This document shows, in pieces, positions 34,870 through 43,786 of a DNA stretch of 64,000 nt. The position numbers were made by a program, and so were the translations under genes. Numbering within the stretch: position 1 is the first letter of the stretch; each line of letters opens with the position of its first letter. The DNA lies in contig NZ_LT575476.1 in the NCBI RefSeq assembly GCF_900086655.1, forward strand, positions 265,117 to 329,116, given 5' to 3'. Under the pieces are notes generated by a model that saw only the letters and a list, made by a program, of their open reading frames with translations, was not told the origin of the DNA and did no database searches. The DNA is from Paenibacillus tuaregi (GTDB lineage: Bacteria; Bacillota; Bacilli; Paenibacillales; Paenibacillaceae).

Positions 34870-37800
34870 TTAGTTCACTTTGACGATCCGATTCTCAATC
34901 TTTGCGTCAATGTCTTTGCCTGCAAATTTAGTTTTCACATAATCAACAAACGCATCCAGATCCACTGGCCCAACTTCACGGTTGGTTCCTTTAGTCAGGG
35001 TAGTGTATCCGTCTCCGCCGGAAGCCATAAAGTCATTAACAACAATCGTATAGTTCTTGGTGTCTTCGAGTGGTGTTCCATCGGCTTTCTTCACTTCGAC
35101 GATCTTGGAGCCATCCGGCTTGCTGTCATCGTATTTGTAAGTGAGGCCGGAGACTTGCCCGATGCGGGTCTTAGGCGCTCCCCATTGCTGATTCAGCAGC
35201 TCTTTGATTTGGGCCCCCGTCAGCGTCAGCTTCACCAGCACGTTGCCGAATGGCTCAATGCCGAACATGTTGCCATAGGTGATGGTTCCCTGCGGCAGAT
35301 CGTTGCGGATGCCGCCGGAGTTCATGAAACCGAAGTCGGCCTTCATGGTCTCGCGCATGCTGTCGGCAATCAGGTTGCCCAGTGCGGATTCACCAGCCGT
35401 ACTTGTAGTACGGGTGATAGCTGCAGCTGTCTTGCCGACAGGTGCATTCAGGACCGGAGCGTTCTTCGCTTGATAGTCAGCAACCATCTTGGTGATTTCC
35501 GCATCCGGTGTGATTCCTTCATGTTTGGTATCCACAATGGTAGCTTTCTTGCTCACAATGTTGTGCGTAGCACGGTCAATTTCCAGGTCAAAATCGGAGA
35601 AGGCCACCCCGTAAGAGTAGGACTCCACGATTAGCTTGTTGTCTACCACGACATTCAGACCGCCATGGTCATGGCCGCCCAGAATCACGTCAACTTCATC
35701 GTCTACCGTGTTCGCGAGGTCTACAACTTCACCGGTTGGGGCATCCTTGGACCCTGCGAATGGGTCGTGGGCCAGAATTACGATAGACCGGATGCCTTGA
35801 GCCTTAAGCTCAGCTACAGCTTTGTTGACGGCTGTGGTCTGATCGGTAAAGGTAAGGCCTTTAATACCAGCCGGGCTCACGATAGAAGGTGTGATATTGG
35901 TAACCACACCGATGAATCCGATCTTTACACCGCCTACTTCCTTAACGGTGTAAGCAGGCAGGAACGGCTTGCCGTTCTCATCCAGTACGTTCGCCACCAC
36001 ATAAGGGAAGCTGGCTCCCGCGAAGTCATGGCCGTCCTTCGGGTTCTTGCCCCCGTGAATCAGGCGGAGAGCTTCCGCAGGTCCTTTGTCGAACTCATGA
36101 TTGCCCACGGTGCCTACAGCAAAGCCAAGGCGGTTCAGAAAATCAATCGTTGGTTCGTCCTGCAGCAGGGCGGAAATCGGGGAGCTTGCCCCTACAGCAT
36201 CGCCTGCATGAACCAGAAGGGTGTTCGGGTTCTTGGCTTTATACTGCTTCAGATAAGCAGCCAGATAGTCGGCACCGCCTACAGTGGCAGTTACTTTGCC
36301 CGAGGCATCTTTAAGGTCTTTCTTGTAATCGAGCTGTCCATGGAAATCATTGATTCCGAGCAGCTGTACGGAAATGTTCGTGATGATCATATCCACAACT
36401 TTGGCTGCTTCCGCACGGCTGGAGGAGGCTGCAGGTTCAAATTTGTTGCCGCCGCGCCCGTTCATGATTCCGCGATCCACAATCAGGTTAATTTCAGCCT
36501 TAGACCAAGCGCTGAGCTTGGCGCTGTCTGCGAATTTCGCTTCAGCAGCGGCCTTCAGCTTCTCGCCAGCCTTAACATCCATTGCATGCTTGGCCATAAC
36601 AGCCATCTCTTCACGTGTTACCGGCTTGTTCGGCTCAAAGGTGGTCTTGCTGGTTCCGTTGATAATGCCGTTCTCATAAGCGGCGATAACGGCTCCAGCG
36701 AACCAGCTCTTATCGGATACGTCCTTGAACACAGATTTGCCTTTGGCTTTCAGGTCCAGAGCCTTCACCAGCAGGCTTGCAAACTCAGCGCGTGTGATTG
36801 GCGCGTTCGGATCGAAGGAAGCCGCCGTTTTGCCAGTGGCAATCTTCTTCGCAACCAGGTCGCTGATATAGCTGTGGGCCCAGTGGTCTGCAGGAACGTC
36901 TTTGAAGCCAGGCGCCGCAGGCACGTCTGTGCCAGGAGCAGGTGTGGAAGTACCAGGCTGCTCAGGTGTTGTTACTGGGGCAACGGCTTTGCTCAGGTCA
37001 AGCTTATAGACGCCAAAGCCTTTCTCGTCCAGCTTGCCTGTGTACTGAATATTGTTGGTCAGCTTGGCATACTGCTCGGCTTTAGGGGAAGAAGTGAATG
37101 TGACATTCAAATCTCCTTGTACAGGAGCAATGGACCAGTTGTTATCTGCTGTTGGATTGATGTTTTTGTTCGCAGTGATGTAATCCATCAGAATTTGACG
37201 GTTCTCATCCGGGCTGTCAATGACATACTTGCTGCCTTTAACGCCAGGGAAGTTCCCGCCGCCGCTTGCGCGATAGTTGTTCGTCACCACGATGAAGTCC
37301 TGGTTCGGATCAACCGGTTTGCCTTGGTATTGCAGGTTGACGATCCGGCTGCTGTTCGCATTAGCTACAGTTCCGTCAATGTTATATTTGGCAGGCTTAG
37401 TAACGTCCACCTGATAAGTAACACCGTCAATCACATCGAAATTGTACACCTGGAAGCTTGGGTTCAGAAGCGGCTGTTCCTCTTTCTTGGCAGGATCAAT
37501 CTGATTGAACTTGCCTGCGGACATTTCCAGCCATTCCTTAACGACGGAGCCCTTTACCAGAATCGCTTTCAGCGTATTGTCATATAGATACAGGTCACCG
37601 GCACTCTTGATTGCCAGAGGGCCTTTAGCGATATCCGTATATTCTTCCGGACCGTTGCGTCCCGCTTTAAATGGAGCACCTACAGACAGAATCGGCGTCT
37701 TCGCATATTCAGGCAGGTTCTTTTTCACATAATCGGCAACGTAATCTCTCTGTGCATTGGTAACAATCTGTACAGAAGGATCATCCTGAACCAGGGCAAA

Positions 37801-39030
37801 ATAGCTGTGGATCGGTGCAGTGGCTGTTCCGATCGGACTGTTGGCATAAGCAATCGTAGCTTCGTGCTCAGCTTTGACTGCTTCAACTACAGCAGGGTCC
37901 GGCTCGGCCAGGGATTTCTTGTTCGCGGCATCGTAGATCGCTTTGGTTGAAGATTGGGAGGCGGCAACTTTCCATACCCCGTCTTTCTTCTCCAGCGTCA
38001 AATCGATAATACCGAGATTGCTGCCGCCGTATCCGGCTTGCACCGCAGGTACACCGTTAATGGTTCCCTTAACGTTGTCCACTGCAGGCAGGACTTTGCC
38101 GGAGGAGTCCTTGAACAGGGCATCCAGCGACTTGTCTGTGGCCGTCGGGAATACCTTATGGGTGTGTGAGAAGGTGATGGCATCGATTCCGGTAACCTTG
38201 CTTAGCGGAAGAACAACGTCCTCGTCCTTAACGTTAGCTTTGGCATTCGCATTAAAGCCGGTATGAGCCATGGCGATGACGATATCCGCGCCCGCTTTTC
38301 TCATCTCAGGAACAAACTTCTCAGCTGTAGCCACGATATCCTTCGTAATTACCTTGCCTTCAAGGTTTGCCTTGTCCCATTCTGTGATCTGTGGAGTCAC
38401 CAGGCCAAGTACGCCGATCTTCAGCGTCTGGGTTTGGCCAGCTTCATCCTTATAGGTCTTTGTCAGAATCTCGTAAGGCTTAAAGCGGTTTACATCGTTA
38501 TCAGGATTGTTGTCTTTGTCATCCTTGTATACGTTTGCATTAATGTACGGGAAGCTGGCTTTCTTGACGATTTGATCGAGGAAGTCCAGGCCGTAGTTGA
38601 ACTCGTGATTTCCCATGGTGGCCACATCGTAGCCCATCAGGTTCATCGCTTTATATACGGCATGTGTCTCATCCGGCTTAACCGGGCTCACAAGAGCCTC
38701 ATATGTACCCAGCGGTGTTCCCTGAATCAGGTCGCCATTATCAACCAGCAGGGTGTTAGGAACCTCCTTGCGGGCTTCCTTCACCAGTGTGGCAACCCGG
38801 GCCAACCCTACGGTAGGCGCATCCGCGCTTTTGTAGTAGTCATAGGACATCAGGTTGGTGTGAACGTCCGTAGTCTCCATGATTCTCAGTTTCAGCGGGG
38901 AGCTTGCGGACGCCGTGTCTGCGGATGCGGGCACGCTGTGAAGCGGCAGCACGAGCAGGCTTAGAGCCAAGGAAGATGTAACGACTTTACCGAGTTGTTT
39001 CTTTAACCCCTTCTTCACGAAATTCTTCAT
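34870..39030 (-). CDS. Cell-wall bifunctional metallophosphoesterase/5'-nucleotidase with central SLH domains
   Basis: Exported enzyme of 1386 residues, YfkN-like. Signal peptide to about 38. First half: metallophosphatase domain (ETTDVHTNL, GNHEFNYG, SHTHK) plus 5'-nucleotidase C domain to about 660, of the 2',3'-cyclic-nucleotide phosphodiesterase kind. Residues about 706-877 are three SLH domains (FKDVPADHWAHSYI, FKDVSDKSWFAGAVIAAYE, FADSAKLSAWSKAEI). Second half: another metallophosphatase (GINDFHGQLDY, GNHEFDKG, GGHDHGG) plus 5'-nucleotidase C domain. Substrates are extracellular nucleotides; the SLH block should bind cell-wall polymer. The ribosome site GAGAGGG directly abuts the ATG, so GTG 39018 is an alternative start. 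Confidence 0.92.
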   Translation of the reverse strand: MKNFVKKGLKKQLGKVVTSSLALSLLVLPLHSVPASADTASASSPLKLRIMETTDVHTNLMSYDYYKSADAPTVGLARVATLVKEARKEVPNTLLVDNGDLIQGTPLGTYEALVSPVKPDETHAVYKAMNLMGYDVATMGNHEFNYGLDFLDQIVKKASFPYINANVYKDDKDNNPDNDVNRFKPYEILTKTYKDEAGQTQTLKIGVLGLVTPQITEWDKANLEGKVITKDIVATAEKFVPEMRKAGADIVIAMAHTGFNANAKANVKDEDVVLPLSKVTGIDAITFSHTHKVFPTATDKSLDALFKDSSGKVLPAVDNVKGTINGVPAVQAGYGGSNLGIIDLTLEKKDGVWKVAASQSSTKAIYDAANKKSLAEPDPAVVEAVKAEHEATIAYANSPIGTATAPIHSYFALVQDDPSVQIVTNAQRDYVADYVKKNLPEYAKTPILSVGAPFKAGRNGPEEYTDIAKGPLAIKSAGDLYLYDNTLKAILVKGSVVKEWLEMSAGKFNQIDPAKKEEQPLLNPSFQVYNFDVIDGVTYQVDVTKPAKYNIDGTVANANSSRIVNLQYQGKPVDPNQDFIVVTNNYRASGGGNFPGVKGSKYVIDSPDENRQILMDYITANKNINPTADNNWSIAPVQGDLNVTFTSSPKAEQYAKLTNNIQYTGKLDEKGFGVYKLDLSKAVAPVTTPEQPGTSTPAPGTDVPAAPGFKDVPADHWAHSYISDLVAKKIATGKTAASFDPNAPITRAEFASLLVKALDLKAKGKSVFKDVSDKSWFAGAVIAAYENGIINGTSKTTFEPNKPVTREEMAVMAKHAMDVKAGEKLKAAAEAKFADSAKLSAWSKAEINLIVDRGIMNGRGGNKFEPAASSSRAEAAKVVDMIITNISVQLLGINDFHGQLDYKKDLKDASGKVTATVGGADYLAAYLKQYKAKNPNTLLVHAGDAVGASSPISALLQDEPTIDFLNRLGFAVGTVGNHEFDKGPAEALRLIHGGKNPKDGHDFAGASFPYVVANVLDENGKPFLPAYTVKEVGGVKIGFIGVVTNITPSIVSPAGIKGLTFTDQTTAVNKAVAELKAQGIRSIVILAHDPFAGSKDAPTGEVVDLANTVDDEVDVILGGHDHGGLNVVVDNKLIVESYSYGVAFSDFDLEIDRATHNIVSKKATIVDTKHEGITPDAEITKMVADYQAKNAPVLNAPVGKTAAAITRTTSTAGESALGNLIADSMRETMKADFGFMNSGGIRNDLPQGTITYGNMFGIEPFGNVLVKLTLTGAQIKELLNQQWGAPKTRIGQVSGLTYKYDDSKPDGSKIVEVKKADGTPLEDTKNYTIVVNDFMASGGDGYTTLTKGTNREVGPVDLDAFVDYVKTKFAGKDIDAKIENRIVKVN

Positions 39031-39415
39031 CCCTCTCGTAAGTAAGATTCTGTAATTCTGTTAATGCACTCCCTATATTAATCGAGATTTTACAAAAGAG
39101 ATATGGGTTTTGTGTACTTTTTTAAGCCAAATGCAAAATTATTGAACGAAGGTTGATTATGAGTTGCCGAAAAGAAGCTATACGCTTACATTTCAATAAG
39201 TTAGGGTAAAGCGGATGTAAATTTATAATGATAGAAGGATGTAAAAGAAACAAATAGAACAATATGAGGAACTGAAATTAAATTACAGTAATAGTTGTAA
39301 AAGGAAGAATAATTAGTTCGAAGGGACTGTAGACTTTACGGACTATTGGAACTTACCAAGTCATTGGATAAAATACCTCTGATTGACATAAAAGACGGAT
39401 GGAGGGCAATGAAGT
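39031..39415. other. Divergent intergenic region, nothing firmly recognised
   Basis: AT-rich 385-bp spacer between two divergent genes for envelope proteins. It must hold both promoters. A TATAAT-like hexamer is present near 39226, without a convincing -35. Confidence 0.4.
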
Positions 39416-40381
39416 ATGAAGGGAATGCACAAGTGCGAGGGGAGTTTTTTACGAAAAGGAATGCTGTTAGGCTTATGCTTGCTGCTTATGATGGTAATCT
39501 TCATGCCAGCAGGCCCGGTTCAGGCTGCAGACAGCAAATGGATCAACCAGGTCTGGAGCAATTATAAGGCGTATAATAAAAAGACGGTCGCTGCCTATAA
39601 CAACTATATGGATCAGCAAACGCAAACGTACAATACATATTTGAAGACCCAGAACGATAGATTGGCTGAACTGGAGCGAATTGTTCTGGAAGACCAGAAC
39701 AAGTGGAATGAAAAGCTGGAAGCCGATTTGGCAGACTTGCAGAAGCGCTATGGTGATAATCGGGATCTCAGATCGGAGCTGAATGAGTATGCCCGCAATA
39801 TCAATCCGAACTCACTCAGCAGCCCTATGGGAATCTATACCCGGGAGGCCAACCGGAATTCACTAAGCAGTACGATGGGCACCTTCGCCCGGGCAATCAA
39901 TGAGAATTCTCTCAGCAGCTATATGGGGGATTATAAAAGGGCGATCAGTCCTAATCTGTTAAGCAGTCCAGCCTATGCGCTGAACAAGACGGTATCTGAC
40001 AGTTATATCAGCAGTCCGATGTATGCATTGATGAAGAACTCCAGCACAAGTTATATTACAAGCCCTATTTATGCTTACTCACGCGGGAAGATCAGCAAAA
40101 CCAAAGCCCAGCAGCAGATCAGCAAGCTGTATAAAGAGCTTACCGCGAAGATTGCCAAGGACATTGCGCGCTATAAACAACAAATTGCCAACACAGCTAG
40201 TTCTTCGGAGAACAAAATTCAGGATCTGTACCTGAAAACAGTCCGCGCTCTGGAAGCTCAACGCAATGCCTCCCTGCAAAACATCTCTGATCAGCGCAAA
40301 AAAATATGTGGAGAAGGCCTGACCTGGGAGCCGCTGCTTAAGGGCCTGGCCGGTGACGGAAAAGTTGGAGGCCTGAAATAA
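39416..40381 (+). CDS. Secreted protein with 16-residue tandem repeats and coiled coils
   Basis: Exported protein of 321 residues; signal peptide with core MLLGLCLLLMMVIFMPAG and cleavage after VQA. The mature N-terminal 85 residues are a charged helix likely to be a coiled coil. Residues about 133-230 contain six repeats of 16 residues, consensus N-S-L-S-S-P-M-G-x-Y-x-R-A-I-N-x (NSLSSPMGIYTREANR, NSLSSTMGTFARAINE, NSLSSYMGDYKRAISP, then diverged SYISSPMYALMKN copies). A second helical, lysine-rich region follows. ATG 39416 is 9 nt after GGAGGG. I know no named family for the repeat. Confidence 0.8.
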   Translation: MKGMHKCEGSFLRKGMLLGLCLLLMMVIFMPAGPVQAADSKWINQVWSNYKAYNKKTVAAYNNYMDQQTQTYNTYLKTQNDRLAELERIVLEDQNKWNEKLEADLADLQKRYGDNRDLRSELNEYARNINPNSLSSPMGIYTREANRNSLSSTMGTFARAINENSLSSYMGDYKRAISPNLLSSPAYALNKTVSDSYISSPMYALMKNSSTSYITSPIYAYSRGKISKTKAQQQISKLYKELTAKIAKDIARYKQQIANTASSSENKIQDLYLKTVRALEAQRNASLQNISDQRKKICGEGLTWEPLLKGLAGDGKVGGLK

Positions 40382-40394
40382 CCGAAAGAAAAGG

Positions 40395-40424
40395 AAAGGA
40401 CCGGGAGTCACCCGGTCCTTTTTG
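40395..40424. terminator. Bidirectional terminator
   Basis: AAAGGACCGGG / CCCGGTCCTTT with 5-nt loop and T-run; serves the two convergent genes around it. Confidence 0.85.
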
Positions 40425-40538
40425 CATGTGGAGAATACGCTTATAAGTTGTACTTGGGAATTACCCCTGGACAAGTTGTGAAATGATTCCGGAGAAGCTA
40501 TTTGTAAATCCATAGCTCAACTTAATGATGTGAGGCAG

Positions 40539-41465
40539 TTATTCGTCCTCTTTGTCCTTGTCGCCGCCGAATTGAACGCCTACATGGCCGTTGTGGGTAC
40601 CCAGGTTGCCCCCAATGTCAAAGCCTACGCCCTTGCCGCCGCCAAGATGGGCATCGCTGTGGATACCGACCCCGTGCTGGCCGCCGACCTTCCCGCCGAC
40701 CTGATATCCCACGCCCTTGCCGAGGCCGATATGCCCGCTGGCGCCTGCACCGAAGCCGCTCTTACCTCCGACATTGGCTCCGGCATCGAAGCCAAATCCC
40801 TGCTTCAGGCTGAGATCAGCCCCGGCGTGCGCCTTGGCTCCGTAATTCTCGCCGCCAATCTGGCCTTGGGCGTGGGCGCCAATGCCTTTGGCGCCGACAT
40901 AGCCGTCGCCCTGCACGCCAACGCCGTGCTGGCCGCCTACACTGGCCCCGGCATCCACCTGAAGCCCCTGGGCCAGGTTCAGGCTGGCGTCGGCGTGGCC
41001 TTTGGCTCCGTAATTGTCTCCGCCAACATGCCCACCGGCCTGAAAGCCCGCTCCCTGGGTGCCCAAGTGCCCGGCGGTCTGCATGCCGATGCCATGCTCT
41101 CCGCCCAGATTGCCAGCGGCGTCAAAGGTAAGGTCTTGGCCTCCACCTACTTGGGCATCCGCATGAGCATCCAGGCCGTATTTGCCGCCATATTTAGCTT
41201 TGGATTGGAAATTCAATTCAAAATCCCTTGGCTCCTGCCATCTTCCATGTCCGTGGTGGTGTCCGTCTCCGTGTCCAGAGTAGTTCCCGAAATATCCTCC
41301 ATAATAAGGGAAAGGGTAGGGATAACCGAAGTAAGGCGGATAAACAGGGTAAGGATAGTAAGGGTATGGGTAAGGATAGAACGGCGGGTAATTGTATTTA
41401 TAGGGGTACGGATAGTAGGGATAAGGCTGCCGGACATACGAATCGGTGCTCAAGTTTCTCATCAT
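40539..41465 (-). CDS. Tyr/Pro-rich then Gly-rich repeat protein (putative coat or matrix protein)
   Basis: Protein of 308 residues without a signal peptide. Residues 10-60 are almost purely PYPYYPYPY-type; a His/Gly patch (HGDGHHHGHG) follows, and from about 90 to the end runs a glycine-rich repeat array with units like GGENYGAKAHAGADLSLKQG, GFDAGANVGG and GGQHGVG. The composition recalls spore-coat, exosporium or adhesive matrix proteins. The start is ATG 41465, 9 nt after GGAGG on the minus strand. The opposite strand is also open for 313 codons, a by-product of the repeats, but lacks a ribosome site. Confidence 0.75.
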   Translation of the reverse strand: MMRNLSTDSYVRQPYPYYPYPYKYNYPPFYPYPYPYYPYPVYPPYFGYPYPFPYYGGYFGNYSGHGDGHHHGHGRWQEPRDFELNFQSKAKYGGKYGLDAHADAQVGGGQDLTFDAAGNLGGEHGIGMQTAGHLGTQGAGFQAGGHVGGDNYGAKGHADASLNLAQGLQVDAGASVGGQHGVGVQGDGYVGAKGIGAHAQGQIGGENYGAKAHAGADLSLKQGFGFDAGANVGGKSGFGAGASGHIGLGKGVGYQVGGKVGGQHGVGIHSDAHLGGGKGVGFDIGGNLGTHNGHVGVQFGGDKDKEDE

Positions 41466-41633
41466 ACGTAAGAACCTCCAATAATATTGATGATTCAGCC
41501 TATTCACAAATGCCCTGAAATGACACCAGCCCAGCCATTGATTGATGTCCCCAAATCAGATACCATGCAATATATATGAATTCAATGTTCAGCACATTTC
41601 TTAATGACATGAGAAAGTAAGGAGCTATAAACC

Positions 41634-41870
41634 ATGGAGTCTTCAGAGCAGCAAATAGCGGAATGGATGATCCAAGAAATCCGGCACCGGGGCATTCTGC
41701 GTCAGGAGGAAGCCATCGAATATGTGAGGAGCCATTTTGGCGAGCAGTATGTATTTAGGAATGAGAATGGGAACGTATCCTTGGCCAAGGAAGTGAAGAA
41801 GGCGTTCCGCAAACAGCACGGCGGACGGGTCGCCTGGGACCGGGACGGTTTCTTCTGGGCTTGGACATAA
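41634..41870 (+). CDS. Small conserved protein (DUF6953-like)
   Basis: Cytoplasmic protein of 78 residues, with AWMIQEI-type helix (IAEWMIQEI), HFGEQYVFRNENGNVSLAKEV and the ending VAWDRDGFFWAW. This pattern matches small Firmicute proteins I remember as DUF6953; function unknown. Ribosome site AAGGAG. The RNase H gene follows after 32 nt, suggesting an operon. Confidence 0.75.
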   Translation: MESSEQQIAEWMIQEIRHRGILRQEEAIEYVRSHFGEQYVFRNENGNVSLAKEVKKAFRKQHGGRVAWDRDGFFWAWT

Positions 41871-41902
41871 CGGAAAGATGCAAATTGCAAGAGGGGGACA
41901 TT

Positions 41903-42571
41903 ATGGCGGGTCAAAAATATTATGTGGTATGGGAGGGTGCAGCTCCTGGAGTTTACGCGACTTGGGCGGAGTGCAAAGCTCAGGTGGAAGCCTATAAGGA
42001 TGCCAAGTACAAGTCTTACCCTTCCAAATCCGAAGCAGAACAGGCTTTCCGGGACGGCTGGAAGAAGCATTGGGGCAAGTCGGGCACGTCTGCGGCGGGA
42101 GGCCGGAGCGGGGGTGGCCAGAAGGCGAAGGCTTCAGGCAGCAGCTCCAGTGCGGTTAAGGCGGAAATTGACTATGATAGCATTTCTGTAGATGTGGGAA
42201 CCAAGGGCAATCCGGGACCTATTGAATACCGGGGGGTTAGCACCCGGACAGGTGAAGTAATCTTTGAGCGGGGACCGATTCCTAACGGGACGAATAACCT
42301 GGGGGAATTCCTGGCCATCGTTCATTCGCTCGCCTATTTGAAACAGAGGGGCAGCAAGATGACCGTGTACAGTGATTCCAGAACGGCTCTGAAGTGGGTC
42401 CGGGAGAAAAAGGTGGCAACGACGCTGGCAAGGAACGAGTCGACCCGGGAGATATGGGAGCTGGTGGACCGTGCAGTAGCCTGGCTTAAGTCCAACAACT
42501 ACGAGAATAAGCTTCTGAAGTGGGAGACCCAGGTATGGGGCGAGATTAAGGCCGATTATGGAAGAAAATAA
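41903..42571 (+). CDS. rnhA: Ribonuclease H1 with viroplasmin-like N-terminal domain
   Basis: Cleaves RNA in RNA-DNA hybrids. The 222-residue protein is closely similar to the structurally studied Bacillus halodurans RNase H1. Residues 1-52 form the hybrid-binding (viroplasmin) domain (KYYVVWEGAAPGVYATWAEC, KSYPSKSEAEQAF), then a 35-residue Gly/Ser linker, then the catalytic domain with Asp97 (SVDVG), Glu135 (NNLGEFLAI), Asp158 (VYSDSRTA) and Asp218 (WGEIKADYG). All four acidic residues are intact. ATG 41903 follows AGAGGGGG; the earlier in-frame ATG lies within the previous gene. Confidence 0.95.
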   Translation: MAGQKYYVVWEGAAPGVYATWAECKAQVEAYKDAKYKSYPSKSEAEQAFRDGWKKHWGKSGTSAAGGRSGGGQKAKASGSSSSAVKAEIDYDSISVDVGTKGNPGPIEYRGVSTRTGEVIFERGPIPNGTNNLGEFLAIVHSLAYLKQRGSKMTVYSDSRTALKWVREKKVATTLARNESTREIWELVDRAVAWLKSNNYENKLLKWETQVWGEIKADYGRK

Positions 42572-42582
42572 AGAGTCAAAAA

Positions 42583-42619
42583 AGAAGCCCAGATTCTAAA
42601 CGGATCTGAGCTTCTCTTT
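42583..42619 (+). terminator. Terminator of RNase H gene
   Basis: AGAAGCCCAGAT / ATCTGAGCTTCT with one mismatch, 9-nt loop, then CTTTT. Confidence 0.8.
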
Positions 42620-42671
42620 TGTACATCCCTCTATTTCCATATTGGAATCGTCCCCCTGAAGACGCGAAGAT

Positions 42672-42699
42672 TTGACTTCTTCAGGTCAGGTTTGATAAT
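42672..42699 (+). promoter_or_regulatory. Promoter of DUF5360-TetR-SMR operon
   Basis: TTGACT (42672-42677), 16-nt spacer, GATAAT (42694-42699). Confidence 0.6.
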
Positions 42700-42701
42700 G
42701 T

Positions 42702-42729
42702 AGAAAACAAATAAAACAAAATGTTTTCT
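42702..42729. promoter_or_regulatory. Operator of the SMR operon
   Basis: AGAAAACA (42702-42709) and TGTTTTCT (42722-42729), an 8-bp inverted repeat spaced by 12 bp over the expected transcription start. Probably bound by the operon's own TetR regulator. Confidence 0.5.
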
Positions 42730-42770
42730 TTGATTTCCGAATAATCAATTAACAGGCTCTGGGGGTTGTG

Positions 42771-43208
42771 ATGAACAGATATTTAAAGTATTTGATGTGG
42801 TTTACAGATGTAGGGTTTATCGTTTATTGGATGGTTGTACTGTTTGGGGTGATTCCTGAAGAGTACAAGTACAAGGACTATCAGGACGAATTGATGGTGT
42901 CTTGGAATCTATCATTTTTGCCTCTGGATTTATTCATATCTCTTACGGGTCTGCTTAGTATGTATTATCTCAATAGAAGTGTGAATCAGGCGGCAAGCAG
43001 GATGCTTGCGGTGATATCTTTAAGCTTAACATTCTGCTCGGGTCTTCAGGCTGTCGCTTTCTGGGGAATACGGGGGGACTACGACCTTCTGTGGTGGCTG
43101 CCAAATCTGTTCCTGATGATCTATCCTCTGGTGTTTCTCCCGGGGTTGATCTGCAGCAGGGGGATCAAGGAGGTTCATTCTTACGGGGAGAGGAGAATAA
43201 GAATATGA
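42771..43208 (+). CDS. DUF5360 membrane protein (YvaD-like)
   Basis: Integral membrane protein of 145 residues with four hydrophobic helices and the opening MNRYLKYLMWFTDVGFIVYW. It resembles B. subtilis YvaD, which also lies beside an SMR exporter and a TetR regulator. ATG 42771 is favoured over the overlapping GTG 42768. It overlaps the TetR start by ATGA. Function unknown; it may aid the exporter. Confidence 0.75.
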   Translation: MNRYLKYLMWFTDVGFIVYWMVVLFGVIPEEYKYKDYQDELMVSWNLSFLPLDLFISLTGLLSMYYLNRSVNQAASRMLAVISLSLTFCSGLQAVAFWGIRGDYDLLWWLPNLFLMIYPLVFLPGLICSRGIKEVHSYGERRIRI

Positions 43209-43786
43209 AAAATCAGATTGCCCAAGCGGCTGCACGGGAGATTGCCCGGCGCGGACTGCATTTCTCCATCCGGGATCTGACTGCAAGCCTTGGGATCAGC
43301 AGCAAAACTCTGTATCAGCATTTTGAATCGAAGGAAGCTATTATTGGGTATCTGGTGGAGCAGTCCATTGAAGATATGAGGTCCGAGGAGCAGAGACTGC
43401 TGGACAACCATGACATGCCGCTATCCAAGCGGCTGAGAGAGCTGCTGATTGTGCTTCCGCAGGGTTTTTCTTTTACCCAAGTGGGAGTATTGGATGAGCT
43501 CAGGAGGAAATATCCGGCCGGATGGGCAACCTTGGATGAATATTTGAACCAGGGCTGGGATAATATCCGCCGATTGTTCCAGGAAGGGATGGAGAGCGGA
43601 GAGTTCCGCCGGTTTAATCCAGAATTGTTCATTCAGGCATATGTCGGAGGCATGTACCAGATCATGGACAGCGAGGGCGGCAGACAAAGGGGCGTTCAAG
43701 AAACCTTAGCGGAGCTTGTGGATTTGCTGCTGAACGGAATCCATGCACCGGGTTCTAATGATAAAAGTAAGGAGGACATGGAATGA
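43205..43786 (+). CDS. TetR-family regulator of SMR efflux operon
   Basis: Repressor of 193 residues: AcrR-type HTH IAQAAAREIARRGLHFSIRD, LTASLGISSKTLYQHFESKE, and a C-terminal ligand region. ATG 43205 overlaps the previous stop codon (ATGA), and its own stop overlaps the SMR start in the same way, so all three genes are translationally coupled. Likely binds the inverted repeat at 42702-42729 and releases it on binding a toxic cation. Confidence 0.92.
   Translation: MKNQIAQAAAREIARRGLHFSIRDLTASLGISSKTLYQHFESKEAIIGYLVEQSIEDMRSEEQRLLDNHDMPLSKRLRELLIVLPQGFSFTQVGVLDELRRKYPAGWATLDEYLNQGWDNIRRLFQEGMESGEFRRFNPELFIQAYVGGMYQIMDSEGGRQRGVQETLAELVDLLLNGIHAPGSNDKSKEDME

Noticed and set aside
35665..37587. 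Plus-strand frame of 640 codons inside the nucleotidase gene
   Set aside because: Lies fully antisense to a protein with intact domains; no ribosome site and no family likeness.
40530..41471. Plus-strand frame of 313 codons (MRQLFVLFVLVAAELNAYM...)
   Set aside because: Antisense to the YPY/Gly repeat protein, which has a perfect GGAGG site. The plus frame has no ribosome site and repeats only because the other strand does.
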